From positions 1 through 64,000 of the forward strand of contig JAZKYH010000059.1 of assembly GCA_045612065.1 (NCBI GenBank): a DNA stretch of 64,000 nucleotides, read 5' to 3'. The translations under genes were made by a program, and so were the position numbers. Shown one piece after another: positions 7,563 to 17,015 of the stretch. This stretch comes from UBA1189 sp045612065. Lineage in GTDB: Bacteria > Bacteroidota > Bacteroidia > Bacteroidales > Bacteroidaceae. The number at the start of each line of letters is the position of its first letter. Position 1 is the stretch's first letter. The notes beneath the pieces are model-generated. The model was not told the origin of the DNA and did no database searches. It saw only the letters and a program-made list of their open reading frames with translations.

Positions 7563-10115
7563 ATGAAAATTAAAGTTAGTAATTCAAACGCACCTGCTTG
7601 GAAAGAGGTGAACGTTAAGTCGCACATTCCCGCTGAGCTTACATGCTTGAGCGAGATGGCGCGCAACATTTGGTGGTCATGGACCCCTGAGGCTCGCGAG
7701 ATGTTCAAGAGCCTTAACCCCACTCTTTGGAAAGAGTGTGGCTTGAACCCCGTGCTCCTTCTCGAGCGTCTCAGCTACGAGACCTTGGAAGAGCTCGCTA
7801 AGGATGAGGCAGTACTCGCTCGCATCAACAGCGTGTACAAGATGTTCCGTGAGTACATGGATGTTAAGCCCAACGCTGAGCGTCCCTCAGTGGCTTACTT
7901 CTGCATGGAGTATGGTCTCACACACGTACTTCGCATCTACTCAGGTGGTCTCGGTGTACTCGCTGGTGACTACTTGAAGGAGGCTTCAGACTCTAACGTA
8001 GACATGTGTGCCGTAGGTTTCCTCTATCGTTACGGTTACTTCACACAGAGTCTCTCTATCGACGGTCAGCAGATTGCCAACTACGAGGCTTCAAACTTCC
8101 CCAACCTCCCCTTGGAACGCGTGATGGACGAGAACGGCAAGCCCCTCGTAGTAGCAGTGCCCTATATCAACTATCAGGTATACGCTTACGTATGGAAGGT
8201 ACAGGTAGGTCGTGTGCCCTTGTACTTGCTCGACACCGACAACGAGCTCAACTCAGAGTTTGACCGCCCCATTACCTTCCAGCTCTATGGTGGCGACTGG
8301 GAGAACCGCCTCAAGCAGGAGATCCTCCTCGGTATCGGTGGTATGCTCACCCTCAAGGCTATGGGCATCACCAAGGACGTTTACCACTGCAACGAGGGTC
8401 ACGCAGCACTCTGCAACCTCTATCGTTTGACCGACTACATCAAGCAGGGCCTCACCTTCAACCAGGCTATGGAGCTCGTGCGTGCATCAGGTCTCTACAC
8501 TGTACACACTCCCGTGCCCGCTGGTCACGACTACTTCGACGAGGGTCTCTTCGGCAAGTACATGAGCGGCTATGCACAGCAGCTCGGCATCTCATGGGAT
8601 GAACTCATGGACCTCGGCCGCATCAACCCCGGTGACAAGAACGAGCGTTTCTGCATGTCAACCTTCGCTTGCAACACCTGTCAGGAGGTTAACGGTGTAA
8701 GCTGGCTCCACGGTAAGGTGTCACAGGATATGTTCTCAGGCATCTGGAAGGGCTACTATCCCGAAGAGAACCACGTAGGTTACGTTACTAACGGTGTTCA
8801 CTTCCCCACATGGGTAGCTTCAGAGTGGAAGAACCTCTACACCAAGAAGTTCGACAAGACCTTCCTTGGCGACCAGTCAAACCAGAGCATCTGGGAGGCT
8901 ATCTACAACGTATCTGACGAAACCATCTGGGAGACCCGTCAGGGCTTGAAGAACAAACTCATCGCTTACATCCGCGAGGAGTTCCGTCAGAGTTGGTTGA
9001 AGAACCAGGGTGATCCCTCACGTGTGGTATCACTCATGCAGAAGATCAACCCCAACGCATTGCTCATCGGTTTCGGTCGTCGTTTCGCTACTTACAAGCG
9101 TGCACACCTCCTCTTCACCGACCTCGAGCGTTTGGCTAAGATCGTCAACAACCCCGACTATCCCGTACAGTTCCTCTTCACCGGTAAGGCACACCCCCAC
9201 GATGGTGCAGGTCAGGGTCTTATCAAGAAGATCATCGAGATTTCACGTCGTCCTGAGTTCCTCGGCAAGATCATCTTCCTCGAGAACTACGACATGCAGC
9301 TCGCACGTCGCTTGGTATCAGGCGTAGATATCTGGTTGAACACTCCCACACGTCCTCTCGAGGCATCAGGTACCTCAGGTGAGAAGGCGTTGATGAACGG
9401 TGTTGTAAACTTCTCAGTACTCGACGGTTGGTGGCTCGAGGGCTATCGTCCCGGCGCAGGTTGGGCTCTCACCGAGAAGCGCACCTATCAGAACCAGGAT
9501 TACCAAGACCAGCTCGACGCTGCTACCATCTACAGCATCCTCGAGAACGAGATCGTGCCCCTCTACTACAACAAGAACGCGAAGGGCTACTCAGAGGGTT
9601 GGATCCAGGTTGTGAAGAACTCAATCGCACAGATCGCACCTCACTACACCATGAAGCGTCAGCTCGACGACTACTACACCAAGTTCTACAACAAGTTGGG
9701 TAGCCGTTTCGCCACTCTCTCAGCCAACGACAATGCTAAGGCTAAGGAGATCGCAGCATGGAAGGAGACCGTTGCTGAGCGTTGGGATTCTATCGAGGTA
9801 GTATCTGCTACTAACGTTGCAGAACTCGATGTAACCAGCGGTAGCGAGGTAAAACTCACCGTAGTACTCGACGAGAAGGGCCTCGACGACGCAGTAGGCG
9901 TAGAGGTAGTAACCATCGAGACCGACTCAGAGGGTAAGGAGCACATCAACTGCATCGACACCTTGAACCTCGTGAAGAAGGAGAACAACGTACACACCTT
10001 CGAGGGCACACACAGCGTAAACCACGCCGGTACCTTCAAGGTAGCTTACCGTATGTATCCCAAGAATGCAGACCTGCCTCACCGTCAGGACTTCTGCTAC
10101 GTTCGCTGGTTCTAA
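7563..10115 (+). CDS. glgP: Alpha-glucan (glycogen/maltodextrin) phosphorylase
   Basis: An 850-residue GT35 phosphorylase releasing glucose-1-phosphate from alpha-1,4-glucans with pyridoxal phosphate. Motifs include FCMEYGLTHVLRIYSGGLG, YHCNEGHAALCNLYR, GYVTNGVHFPTW, and the PLP region RPLEASGTSGEKALMNG containing the Schiff-base Lys. The length and the N-terminal NIWWSWTPEAREMF fit the long alpha-glucan phosphorylase subfamily, with a C-terminal beta-domain after about residue 730. The frame opens at 7497 but the ATG at 7563 gives the family N-terminus. Serine codons are noticeably TCA-rich compared with neighbouring genes, which may reflect high expression. A strong terminator follows. Confidence 0.94.
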   Translation: MKIKVSNSNAPAWKEVNVKSHIPAELTCLSEMARNIWWSWTPEAREMFKSLNPTLWKECGLNPVLLLERLSYETLEELAKDEAVLARINSVYKMFREYMDVKPNAERPSVAYFCMEYGLTHVLRIYSGGLGVLAGDYLKEASDSNVDMCAVGFLYRYGYFTQSLSIDGQQIANYEASNFPNLPLERVMDENGKPLVVAVPYINYQVYAYVWKVQVGRVPLYLLDTDNELNSEFDRPITFQLYGGDWENRLKQEILLGIGGMLTLKAMGITKDVYHCNEGHAALCNLYRLTDYIKQGLTFNQAMELVRASGLYTVHTPVPAGHDYFDEGLFGKYMSGYAQQLGISWDELMDLGRINPGDKNERFCMSTFACNTCQEVNGVSWLHGKVSQDMFSGIWKGYYPEENHVGYVTNGVHFPTWVASEWKNLYTKKFDKTFLGDQSNQSIWEAIYNVSDETIWETRQGLKNKLIAYIREEFRQSWLKNQGDPSRVVSLMQKINPNALLIGFGRRFATYKRAHLLFTDLERLAKIVNNPDYPVQFLFTGKAHPHDGAGQGLIKKIIEISRRPEFLGKIIFLENYDMQLARRLVSGVDIWLNTPTRPLEASGTSGEKALMNGVVNFSVLDGWWLEGYRPGAGWALTEKRTYQNQDYQDQLDAATIYSILENEIVPLYYNKNAKGYSEGWIQVVKNSIAQIAPHYTMKRQLDDYYTKFYNKLGSRFATLSANDNAKAKEIAAWKETVAERWDSIEVVSATNVAELDVTSGSEVKLTVVLDEKGLDDAVGVEVVTIETDSEGKEHINCIDTLNLVKKENNVHTFEGTHSVNHAGTFKVAYRMYPKNADLPHRQDFCYVRWF

Positions 10116-10139
10116 TCGGTACTCCGTACAATAAGAAAA

Positions 10140-10173
10140 AGGCTTATGACCGCAAGGTCATAGGCCTTTTTTT
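10140..10173 (+). terminator. Rho-independent terminator after glgP
   Basis: A 12-bp stem (10140-10151 with 10156-10167, one G-U pair) has a GCAA tetraloop and seven T residues after it. It lies 24 nt after the glgP stop codon. Confidence 0.9.
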
Positions 10174-10233
10174 AAAAGAAAAGTTGACTCATCATGTGAT
10201 GGGTCAACTTCAGTTTTATATAGTGTACAGTTT

Positions 10234-11622
10234 TTACACAATCTTCTTCACAAGACCGAACATCTTGTAGGGCATGTAACGGAAGGGGAGGTCAATCCAT
10301 GTGCCTGTAGCTACCACAGAACGGTGGTGGGAGAATACACGGAAACTCTCCTCGCCATGGTAGCCGCCCATGCCTGAGTTGCCCACGCCACCGAAGGGGA
10401 TGTGCTCGTTGGCAATGTGCATGATGGTATCGTTGATGCAAGCGCCTCCTGATGAGGTGTGGTGGATGAGATTCCAACCTTTGGCTTCGTCACCGAAGTA
10501 GTAGAAGGCCAGAGGTTTCTCACGGCGGGTGATATAGCCCGTTACCTCATCGAGGGTCTTGAAGGTGAGGATGGGGAACACGGGGCCGAAGATTTCCTCT
10601 GTCAAAACGGACTTGCAGTTGGCCTTGGTGTCCACGTCATTGTCGGCGAGGCTAATGTGCATGTCGAGTAGGGTAGGCTCTATGAAGCGCTCGGTAGCAT
10701 CGGTGCGGCCTCCGTAGAGGATGTCACCTTCGGCAAGGTAGCCCTTCACGCGTTCAAAAGCACGGTCGTTGACGATGCGCACATAGTGCTTGTGAGTCTT
10801 TATATCTTTTCCATGCAGTTCTTTGATGGCGTGGGCAAAGGCCTTGACAAACTCCTCCTTCATCTCCTCGTGGATGAGCAAATAGTCGGGGGCGATGCAA
10901 GTCTGACCCGAATTGAGTGTCTTACCCCAAGCTACACGTTTGGCAGCAAGCTTGATATCAGCTGTGCGGTCCACGATACAGGGGCTCTTGCCGCCGAGCT
11001 CGAGGATAACGGGAGTGAGGTGTTTCGATGCAGCCTCCATCACCATCTTGCCCAATGAGGGGCTGCCGGTGAAGAAAATGAGGTCGAAACGCTGGGCAAG
11101 GAGTGCTTTGTTGACCTCGCGGTTGCCCTGCACCACGGCTACGTACTCGGGAGCAAAGGTGTTGGTAATCATCTTCTCAATAACTGCCGATACGGTGGGT
11201 ACATAGGGAGAAGGTTTTAATACCGCTGTACAACCTGCCGAGATAGCGCCTACGAGCGGATTAAGCAGCAGTTGCACGGGGTAGTTCCATGGTGCCATAA
11301 TGAGTGTGTTACCTAAGGGCTCGCTCACGATGAAACTCCTTGAAGGGAACATCTTGATGGGGGTAGGGCGGCGCTTGCGTCGACTCCACTTACCGATGTG
11401 CCTGATGTGGTTGGCCACCTCGCCCTTGACGATGCTGAGCTCGGTGAGGTAGGCCTCTTGGTATGACTTGTGAAGGTCGCTCCACAAAGCATCTGTGAGA
11501 GGCTTCTCCCATTTGATGAGAGCGGCCTGTAACTTCTTCAGCATCTGACGGCGGAAGTTGATGTCCAACGTAGCACCACTACGGAAATAGTCACGCTGGG
11601 AGGTGATGAGGGATGGTATCAT
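10234..11622 (-). CDS. Aldehyde dehydrogenase, ALDH3-like
   Basis: A 462-residue NAD(P)-dependent aldehyde dehydrogenase. The catalytic Cys is in NSGQTCIAPDY, the general base Glu in LELGGKSPCIV, and the coenzyme loop in FFTGSPSLGK. The short length, N-terminal start and PFGGVGNSGMGGYHG near the end fit the class 3 (fatty aldehyde type) group. The C-terminal basic and hydrophobic tail (FRYMPYKMFGLVKKIV) may touch the membrane. A longer frame opens at 11676, but the ATG at 11622 (MIPSLITSQRDYF) gives the expected N-terminus. It follows a short-chain dehydrogenase on the same strand, suggesting sequential alcohol-to-aldehyde-to-acid oxidation (inference). Confidence 0.92.
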   Translation of the reverse strand: MIPSLITSQRDYFRSGATLDINFRRQMLKKLQAALIKWEKPLTDALWSDLHKSYQEAYLTELSIVKGEVANHIRHIGKWSRRKRRPTPIKMFPSRSFIVSEPLGNTLIMAPWNYPVQLLLNPLVGAISAGCTAVLKPSPYVPTVSAVIEKMITNTFAPEYVAVVQGNREVNKALLAQRFDLIFFTGSPSLGKMVMEAASKHLTPVILELGGKSPCIVDRTADIKLAAKRVAWGKTLNSGQTCIAPDYLLIHEEMKEEFVKAFAHAIKELHGKDIKTHKHYVRIVNDRAFERVKGYLAEGDILYGGRTDATERFIEPTLLDMHISLADNDVDTKANCKSVLTEEIFGPVFPILTFKTLDEVTGYITRREKPLAFYYFGDEAKGWNLIHHTSSGGACINDTIMHIANEHIPFGGVGNSGMGGYHGEESFRVFSHHRSVVATGTWIDLPFRYMPYKMFGLVKKIV

Positions 11623-11639
11623 AGGTGTATGAGAATTGT

Positions 11640-11698
11640 TCAATAATCCAATTGCAAATAAATCGTAAATCGTCAATCTTCAAATTGTAAATGAAGAG
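11640..11698. repeat. Junction phrase repeat (AATCGTAAAT type)
   Basis: The gap between the two dehydrogenase genes reads as degenerate short phrases (AAATCGTAAATCGTCAATC, TTCAAATTGTAAATG). The same words occur in the carA-carB junction and, more weakly, at 15437-15467 before batE. Confidence 0.55.
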
Positions 11699-12505
11699 TT
11701 ACTTTCTGCCCGTAAAGTTATCCATTGTGTGATAAATACCAAAGACTTTACCGAAGAAAAAGTCGAAAATGGGTATCGGGAGCACAAATTGCCAGAAACG
11801 GATGAAGTGCAGACCGAAGGGAATGCCTCGGAACATGAGGTTCTTCTCGATGGCACGAATAATTCTCTTTGACACGTACTCGGGCTTAAGGATGGGGATG
11901 ATGGGAGACTTCACACCATCGAACATACCCGTATTGATGTAATAGGGGGTGATGGTGGTGACACGCACGGGGCTCTTTTGTTCCTGCAGCTCGATGCGCA
12001 CCGAGTCGGACCATCCGATGGCTGCCCATTTGCTGGCGCCATATACCGACATGCGGGGATTGCCCAGCATACCACCTGCCGAGGTGATGTTACAGATGTG
12101 CCCTACGCCGCGGCTCAACATGTCGGGCAACATCACACGAGTCACATACATGGGAGCAATGGCATTGATGAGCATCGTGCGGTCAATCTCCGAGATGTCC
12201 ACTTGGGCGAAAGTCTTGTTGCTGGTGATGATACCGGCATTGTTGATGAGAATGTCGATATCGCCACACTCCTTCACCGTAGTGGTGTATGCTGTGCGAA
12301 CTACCTCAATGTTACCCACGTCGACGCGGTAACCTTTTGCCTTACCCAAGGCCGAGAACTCCTCGATGGTAGTGGCTATATTCTGTTCGTTGATGTCCCA
12401 AATGATTACACATTTCGCACCCTTTTCCAAAGCCATGCGGCCCATAATCTTGCCTATGCCCGAAGCTCCTCCGGTGATAAGCACATTGCTGTTTTTGATT
12501 TTCAT
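11699..12505 (-). CDS. Short-chain dehydrogenase/reductase
   Basis: A 268-residue SDR. The Rossmann motif TGGASGIG is at residues 11-18, NNAG follows about residue 88, the catalytic Ser is in NITSAGG, and Tyr/Lys lie in YGASK. The C-terminal third is hydrophobic and aromatic (RFWQFVLPIPIFDFFFG), resembling the membrane-associated retinol/fatty-alcohol dehydrogenase group. The substrate is unknown. It precedes the ALDH3-like gene by 76 bp and probably shares its transcript. Confidence 0.9.
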   Translation of the reverse strand: MKIKNSNVLITGGASGIGKIMGRMALEKGAKCVIIWDINEQNIATTIEEFSALGKAKGYRVDVGNIEVVRTAYTTTVKECGDIDILINNAGIITSNKTFAQVDISEIDRTMLINAIAPMYVTRVMLPDMLSRGVGHICNITSAGGMLGNPRMSVYGASKWAAIGWSDSVRIELQEQKSPVRVTTITPYYINTGMFDGVKSPIIPILKPEYVSKRIIRAIEKNLMFRGIPFGLHFIRFWQFVLPIPIFDFFFGKVFGIYHTMDNFTGRK

Positions 12506-12572
12506 AAATCGCTCTTTTACCTGTTTTTTGTCTTGTACGAAGTGCTAAAAACAATGCTTGCTTTTTGCTCTA

Positions 12573-12580
12573 CAAAGGTA
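12573..12580 (-). promoter_or_regulatory. Candidate promoter for the SDR-ALDH pair (-7 element)
   Basis: TACCTTTG on the minus strand lies about 67 nt before the SDR start. No good TTTG is seen at the -33 position, so confidence is moderate. Confidence 0.45.
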
Positions 12581-12748
12581 TAACAAATAGCAAACTCAAG
12601 GTTTCTCACTAATCCCAAACCCCTTTCATTCGTCCCGGTAGCGAAGGAGTTCGTCACAATCGGTAGTTTTCTCTTGTGAGGAGGGTCGTTTTTTCTGAAA
12701 TAAACTTAAAAACGGGGTTTAGTTTTACATATTTCGTTCGTTTTTTAC

Positions 12749-12756
12749 TATCTTCG
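12749..12756 (+). promoter_or_regulatory. Candidate batC promoter (-7 element)
   Basis: TATCTTCG, one mismatch from TAnnTTTG, lies 20 nt before the batC ATG. It suggests batCDE has its own promoter here. Confidence 0.4.
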
Positions 12757-12776
12757 CGTCTTAAATGTGAAAAAAT

Positions 12777-13571
12777 ATGGGAAAGAAACTATTTCTATAT
12801 ATCGCTCTTCTCTTCGGGTGCTTGTCGGTAGCGGCGCAGACGATGACCGAGAACGACTACATCCGCAAGGGAAACAGACACTATGCCGATAGCTTGTACG
12901 AGAAGGCAGAGGTGGAGTTCCGCAAGGCTCTCGAACTCAATCCGAAGTCAGTAGATGCCATGTACAACTTGGGTAATGCCTTGTTTTATCAGTTGCCTCA
13001 ATCAGGAGAAAAGGCACAGGAGAAGGGGCAGGAGGCTTTGCAGCAGTATGCTACAGCTGCTAAGTTGGAGACCGACAAGACCAAGTTGGCGCAGATAAAT
13101 CATAATCTCGGCACGTTGCTCTACATGGCACAGCAATATCCGCAGAGCGTCGAAGCATACAAAGAGGCATTGCGCAATAATCCTCACGATGTCGAGACTC
13201 GATACAACCTGACTAAGGCTATGCATATGCTCAAGCAACAGCAACAAGAACAGCAGCAACAAGATCAACAGCAGGAGAATCAAGAACAGCAACAGCAGCA
13301 AGAGCAGCAGGAGCAACAACAAAAAGAGCAAGAGCAACAGCAGCAAGAACAAAACCAGCAGCAGGAGCAACAACAACAAGACCAGCAACAACAGCAAGAG
13401 CAAAAACAGGATAGCCAGCAGCAACAAGGCAAACAGAGCGAAGAGCAAATCTCCAAGGAGAATGCCGAGCAGATACTCAATGCCTTGATGCAGGACGAGA
13501 AAGAAATACAAGAGAAACAGAAGAAAATGATGCAAAAACAGCGTGGAAAGACGCTCGACAAGGATTGGTAA
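12777..13571 (+). CDS. batC: BatC-like TPR protein with a long glutamine-rich tract
   Basis: A 264-residue exported protein (signal peptide LFLYIALLFGCLSVAAQ) with two or three TPR units (about 25-150), then a tract of about 70 residues made almost only of Gln, Glu and a few Asp/Lys (nt 13234-13435), and a charged C-terminus. BatC, D and E are periplasmic or membrane components of the aerotolerance (bat) locus first described in Bacteroides fragilis. CAG and CAA codons are mixed in the tract, so it is not a simple trinucleotide run. batD follows after 7 bp. The assignment rests on TPR content and order next to batD and batE. Confidence 0.85.
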   Translation: MGKKLFLYIALLFGCLSVAAQTMTENDYIRKGNRHYADSLYEKAEVEFRKALELNPKSVDAMYNLGNALFYQLPQSGEKAQEKGQEALQQYATAAKLETDKTKLAQINHNLGTLLYMAQQYPQSVEAYKEALRNNPHDVETRYNLTKAMHMLKQQQQEQQQQDQQQENQEQQQQQEQQEQQQKEQEQQQQEQNQQQEQQQQDQQQQQEQKQDSQQQQGKQSEEQISKENAEQILNALMQDEKEIQEKQKKMMQKQRGKTLDKDW

Positions 13572-13578
13572 AATAGAT

Positions 13579-15447
13579 ATGAAACAAAGAATATTCCTTA
13601 TTATAGCCCTTTTGATGGGCACTCTTGCATGCCATACCGTGCATGCTGAGGAGGTGACATTTACGGCCAACGCACCTAATGCCGTTGTCTTGGGAGAGAC
13701 ATTTCGCCTGTCTTACACAATCAATACACATGGCGCCAAGGGATTTCGCATAGGCGATATTGCCGACTTTGACATTCTTTCAGGTCCCAATCAATCAAGT
13801 TCATCGAGCACCTCTATCATTAATGGTGTGCGCACCTCATCGAAGACGCTGACCTTCACCTGCATCCTTCGTCCCAAGACGGAGGGTACCTTTACTATCC
13901 CTGCGGCTACTATCACGGTCGATGGTAAACAGATGCAGTCGAAGGAGCTCACGGTAAAGGTGCTTCCTCCCGATCAACGTAGCTCGCAGCAGACGCATTC
14001 GCAGCAGAGTAGGGGAACAACTACCTCACAAACAGGACATATAAGCAATGATGACCTTTTTATCGTGGCTACTGTGAACAAGAAGAAGGTCTATGAGCAG
14101 GAGGCCATATTGCTTACCTATAAGATATATACAACAGTAAATCTTACCAATGTGAGCGGTAAGATGCCTGATTTAAAAGGTTTCCATACCCAGGAGATGG
14201 AAATGCCCAAGGGTAATCGCGAGTTTGAATTGGAACACTATAACGGTCGTAACTATCGTACCATCGTGTGGAGCCAATACGTGTTGTTCCCCCAACAGAG
14301 CGGTCAGCTTGAGATTCCTTCTATAACCTTTGAGGGAACCATCGCACAGCGTGTGCAGAGCTATGACCCCTTCGATGCTTTCTTCAATGGGGGCAGCAGT
14401 TATGTAAATGTGCAGAAGGAGATTCGCACTCCTAAACTCACGATTGATGTCAGTCCTCTGCCCTCGGGCAAGCCTGCGTCATACTGTGGTGGTGTGGGTA
14501 GTTTCAGCCTCTCATCCTCTGTCAGCACAACCGAATTGAAGGAGAATGAGGCAGTCACACTCAAACTTGTCATCTCAGGAACGGGTAATATGAAGCTCAT
14601 CAAGACCCCTGAGGTGAAGTTCCCTGCAGATTTTGAGGCCTATGACCCCAAGGTCGACAATAAGTTTACACTCAAGACCGGTGGACTCTCTGGAAACAAA
14701 GTTATTGAGTATCTTGCCATACCGCGTCACGGAGGTACCTACACTATTCCTCCTGTTGAACTGTCATACTTCGATGTCAAGAGTGGTTCTTACAAGACTC
14801 TCAAGACACCCGAATATACCCTCAATGTGGCAAAGGGAACTGGTTCGTCAAGCTCCGCTCCTGTTGGCTATGTGAGCAAGGAAGAACTTCGTCTCTTGGG
14901 ACAAGACATCCGCTACATCCATCTCGGTGAGGCTAAGTATCAGCCCAAGGGTAAGCATCTCTATGGCACCATGGGTTACTGGATGTGCTTTATCGTACCT
15001 TTTGCAGCCTTCATCGTTGTAGTCGTTGTGTATCGCAAGCAAGTGGCCGAGAATGCCAATATGGCTCAGGTAAAGACTAAGAAGGCCAGCAAGGTTGCTA
15101 CTCGTCGTCTCAAAGTTGCCAAGCAGAAAATGCAGCAGGACGATAAGACCATGTTCTATGATGAGGTTCTGAAGGCTTTGTGGGGATACTTGGGCGACAA
15201 GCTGAATATGCCTGTGTCGGAATTGTCAAGAGACAACATCGAGGCAAAGTTGGCTCACTGCCAGGTTCCTGAAGATTTGATAAAGGAATGTATCGCTTTG
15301 GTTGGTGAGTGCGAATTTGCCCGTTATGCCCCCTCGCTCTCCAGTCGGGGGTTCGCAGGTCAATGCTCGGCCGAAGAGAATATCTATAATCGTACAGCTG
15401 AGCTGATGAACAAACTCGAGAATGCGATAAGAACCCGAAAATCGTGA
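13579..15447 (+). CDS. batD: BatD oxygen-tolerance protein
   Basis: A 622-residue membrane protein: signal peptide (FLIIALLMGTLACHTVHA), tandem Ig-like BatD domains through about residue 440, one transmembrane helix (YWMCFIVPFAAFIVVVVVY), then a cytoplasmic domain of about 130 residues. The start is the ATG at 13579, 7 bp after batC. The C-terminal CEFARYAP motif, which normally leads directly into a helix, is followed by an extra stretch SLSSRGFAGQCS encoded at about 15328-15370 by a GC-rich segment resembling an intergenic repeat. Function in the Bat complex is known only genetically (aerotolerance). Confidence 0.88.
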   Translation: MKQRIFLIIALLMGTLACHTVHAEEVTFTANAPNAVVLGETFRLSYTINTHGAKGFRIGDIADFDILSGPNQSSSSSTSIINGVRTSSKTLTFTCILRPKTEGTFTIPAATITVDGKQMQSKELTVKVLPPDQRSSQQTHSQQSRGTTTSQTGHISNDDLFIVATVNKKKVYEQEAILLTYKIYTTVNLTNVSGKMPDLKGFHTQEMEMPKGNREFELEHYNGRNYRTIVWSQYVLFPQQSGQLEIPSITFEGTIAQRVQSYDPFDAFFNGGSSYVNVQKEIRTPKLTIDVSPLPSGKPASYCGGVGSFSLSSSVSTTELKENEAVTLKLVISGTGNMKLIKTPEVKFPADFEAYDPKVDNKFTLKTGGLSGNKVIEYLAIPRHGGTYTIPPVELSYFDVKSGSYKTLKTPEYTLNVAKGTGSSSSAPVGYVSKEELRLLGQDIRYIHLGEAKYQPKGKHLYGTMGYWMCFIVPFAAFIVVVVVYRKQVAENANMAQVKTKKASKVATRRLKVAKQKMQQDDKTMFYDEVLKALWGYLGDKLNMPVSELSRDNIEAKLAHCQVPEDLIKECIALVGECEFARYAPSLSSRGFAGQCSAEENIYNRTAELMNKLENAIRTRKS

Positions 15448-15467
15448 ATCTTCAAAAAAGTAAATCA

Positions 15468-16253
15468 ATGAAACGTTATCTTATATATATAGTAGGTGTA
15501 CTCCTATGCAGCCTTGGCACTCAGCGTGTACAGGCTTCCGTCTTTGCCGATAGTACCGTAGTCTATACCAAGGCTATGGCCGATAGTGCCTATGCAGCGG
15601 CCGACTATGCCACTGCCGTTCATATCTACGAGCAGCTGCTTGCCGAGCATGGCGAATCGGCTGCCGTGTACTATAATCTCGGAGGAGCCTACTACAAAAT
15701 GGATGAGATTGCCCATTCCATCCTTAACTATGAACGTGCCCTGTTGCTTGCCCCTTCAGATGCCGATACGAAATTTAATCTTGAACTGGCTCGCGCCAAA
15801 GCTGTCGACAAGAATGCCTTGGTAACGGAGCTCTTCTTTGCGCGTTGGTATCGTAATTTTACAGCAATAATGAATGCCGATGCTTGGGCTAAGACATCGA
15901 TTTTATGTTTTATAATACTTATTTCGTTATTGGTGTTATTTATTTTTGGCAAAAAGAGCAAAACTAAAAAAATTATCTTTATATTTGCATTACTCTCGTT
16001 GCTCTGCTGCGTTTTGTCGGGTGTGATAGCATCAGGCCAAGCAGCAAAACTGGAGCATCGCGAGAATGCCATCGTCATGGAACCGAGTGTTGTCGTACGC
16101 AGTACACCCAGTGCTAACGGTACCGAACTTTTCATTCTGCACGAGGGCAAGAAAGTGAAGATAAAGGATGATAGTATGAAAGCATGGAAGGAGATTGAAC
16201 TTGAAGATGGCAACATCGGATGGTTACCTGCTGAAGCTATCGAGAAGATATAG
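15468..16253 (+). CDS. batE: BatE TPR/SH3 membrane protein
   Basis: A 261-residue protein with a signal peptide, TPR repeats (about 35-115), two adjacent transmembrane helices (ILCFIILISLLVLFIFG and IFIFALLSLLCCVLSGVI), and a C-terminal bacterial SH3-like domain (VVRSTPSANGTEL...GWLPAEAIEKI). This arrangement is that of BatE. A GTG at 15444 opens the frame, but the ATG at 15468, 20 nt after the batD stop, gives the signal peptide. The 20-nt gap resembles the short phrase repeats found at other junctions. Confidence 0.87.
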   Translation: MKRYLIYIVGVLLCSLGTQRVQASVFADSTVVYTKAMADSAYAAADYATAVHIYEQLLAEHGESAAVYYNLGGAYYKMDEIAHSILNYERALLLAPSDADTKFNLELARAKAVDKNALVTELFFARWYRNFTAIMNADAWAKTSILCFIILISLLVLFIFGKKSKTKKIIFIFALLSLLCCVLSGVIASGQAAKLEHRENAIVMEPSVVVRSTPSANGTELFILHEGKKVKIKDDSMKAWKEIELEDGNIGWLPAEAIEKI

Positions 16254-16268
16254 TAACAAGAGATACTG

Positions 16269-16976
16269 ATGGATCTGCAACGGTTGATTGACATAGACAA
16301 GCAAGTGCTACTCGCCCTCAACGGCAGCAACTCGCTCTATATGGATGGCGTGATGAAAATCTACACCTCGACTGTTGTGTGGCTTCCTGTGGCATTGGTG
16401 CTGCTTCTTGTCGTACTGAAAAACAATTCTCCACGTATAGGTTTCTTGACGGTACTTGCCGTAGCGCTTACCGTAGTGGCCACCGATCAGGTGTCGTCGC
16501 ATCTCATCAAGCCTTTAGTGGAACGCTTGCGCCCTTGCAATGACCCCACGATAATGCATCTCGTCGATACGTTCAATGGATATCGCAGCGGTGGTTACAG
16601 TTTCACATCGAGCCATGCGTGCAACTCGTTTGGCGTTTTTGCGGTGACCTCTCTGATTGTCAGAAATCGCACACTGAGCCTTTCGTTGCTTGTGTGGGCT
16701 GTTATCAACAGTTTCTCACGCATATATCTTGGAGTTCATTACCCGGGTGACATCCTTTGCGGTGCTCTGCTTGGCGCTGCTATAGGTGTGGTGGTATACC
16801 TTATCTTTAGTTTCATACGCAATAAGGTAGAGTATTCGTCGGTACGTATCACGGCCAACTATACATCCTCAGGATATTTAGTTGATGATGTGCGGATGGT
16901 GACTGCGTCCTTATACGCTACGTTCGTCTTTATCAGCATTTATGCATTGATATATATTAATAACAATATACTTTAA
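16269..16976 (+). CDS. PAP2-family membrane phosphatase
   Basis: A 235-residue polytopic membrane protein of the type 2 phosphatidic acid phosphatase superfamily. The three active-site motifs are visible: KPLVERLRP, SSHACNS (PSGH-like, with SSH in place of SGH) and SRIYLGVHYPGD. Members dephosphorylate lipid phosphates such as undecaprenyl pyrophosphate; the exact substrate is not evident. It starts 15 bp after batE and may be co-transcribed. The C-terminal 50 residues contain an additional membrane segment. Confidence 0.88.
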   Translation: MDLQRLIDIDKQVLLALNGSNSLYMDGVMKIYTSTVVWLPVALVLLLVVLKNNSPRIGFLTVLAVALTVVATDQVSSHLIKPLVERLRPCNDPTIMHLVDTFNGYRSGGYSFTSSHACNSFGVFAVTSLIVRNRTLSLSLLVWAVINSFSRIYLGVHYPGDILCGALLGAAIGVVVYLIFSFIRNKVEYSSVRITANYTSSGYLVDDVRMVTASLYATFVFISIYALIYINNNIL

Positions 16977-17015
16977 CAATAAACACTTATTAGTAATAAT
17001 AAAAAATTTACGACT

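Noticed and set aside
10234..12505. SDR-ALDH pair considered as a retinoid pathway
   Set aside because: Family resemblance to fatty-alcohol and retinol enzymes is too general to name a substrate.
13002..13670. Minus-strand leucine-rich 'membrane protein' opposite batC
   Set aside because: The poly-Leu run is the reverse complement of CAG/CAA glutamine codons.
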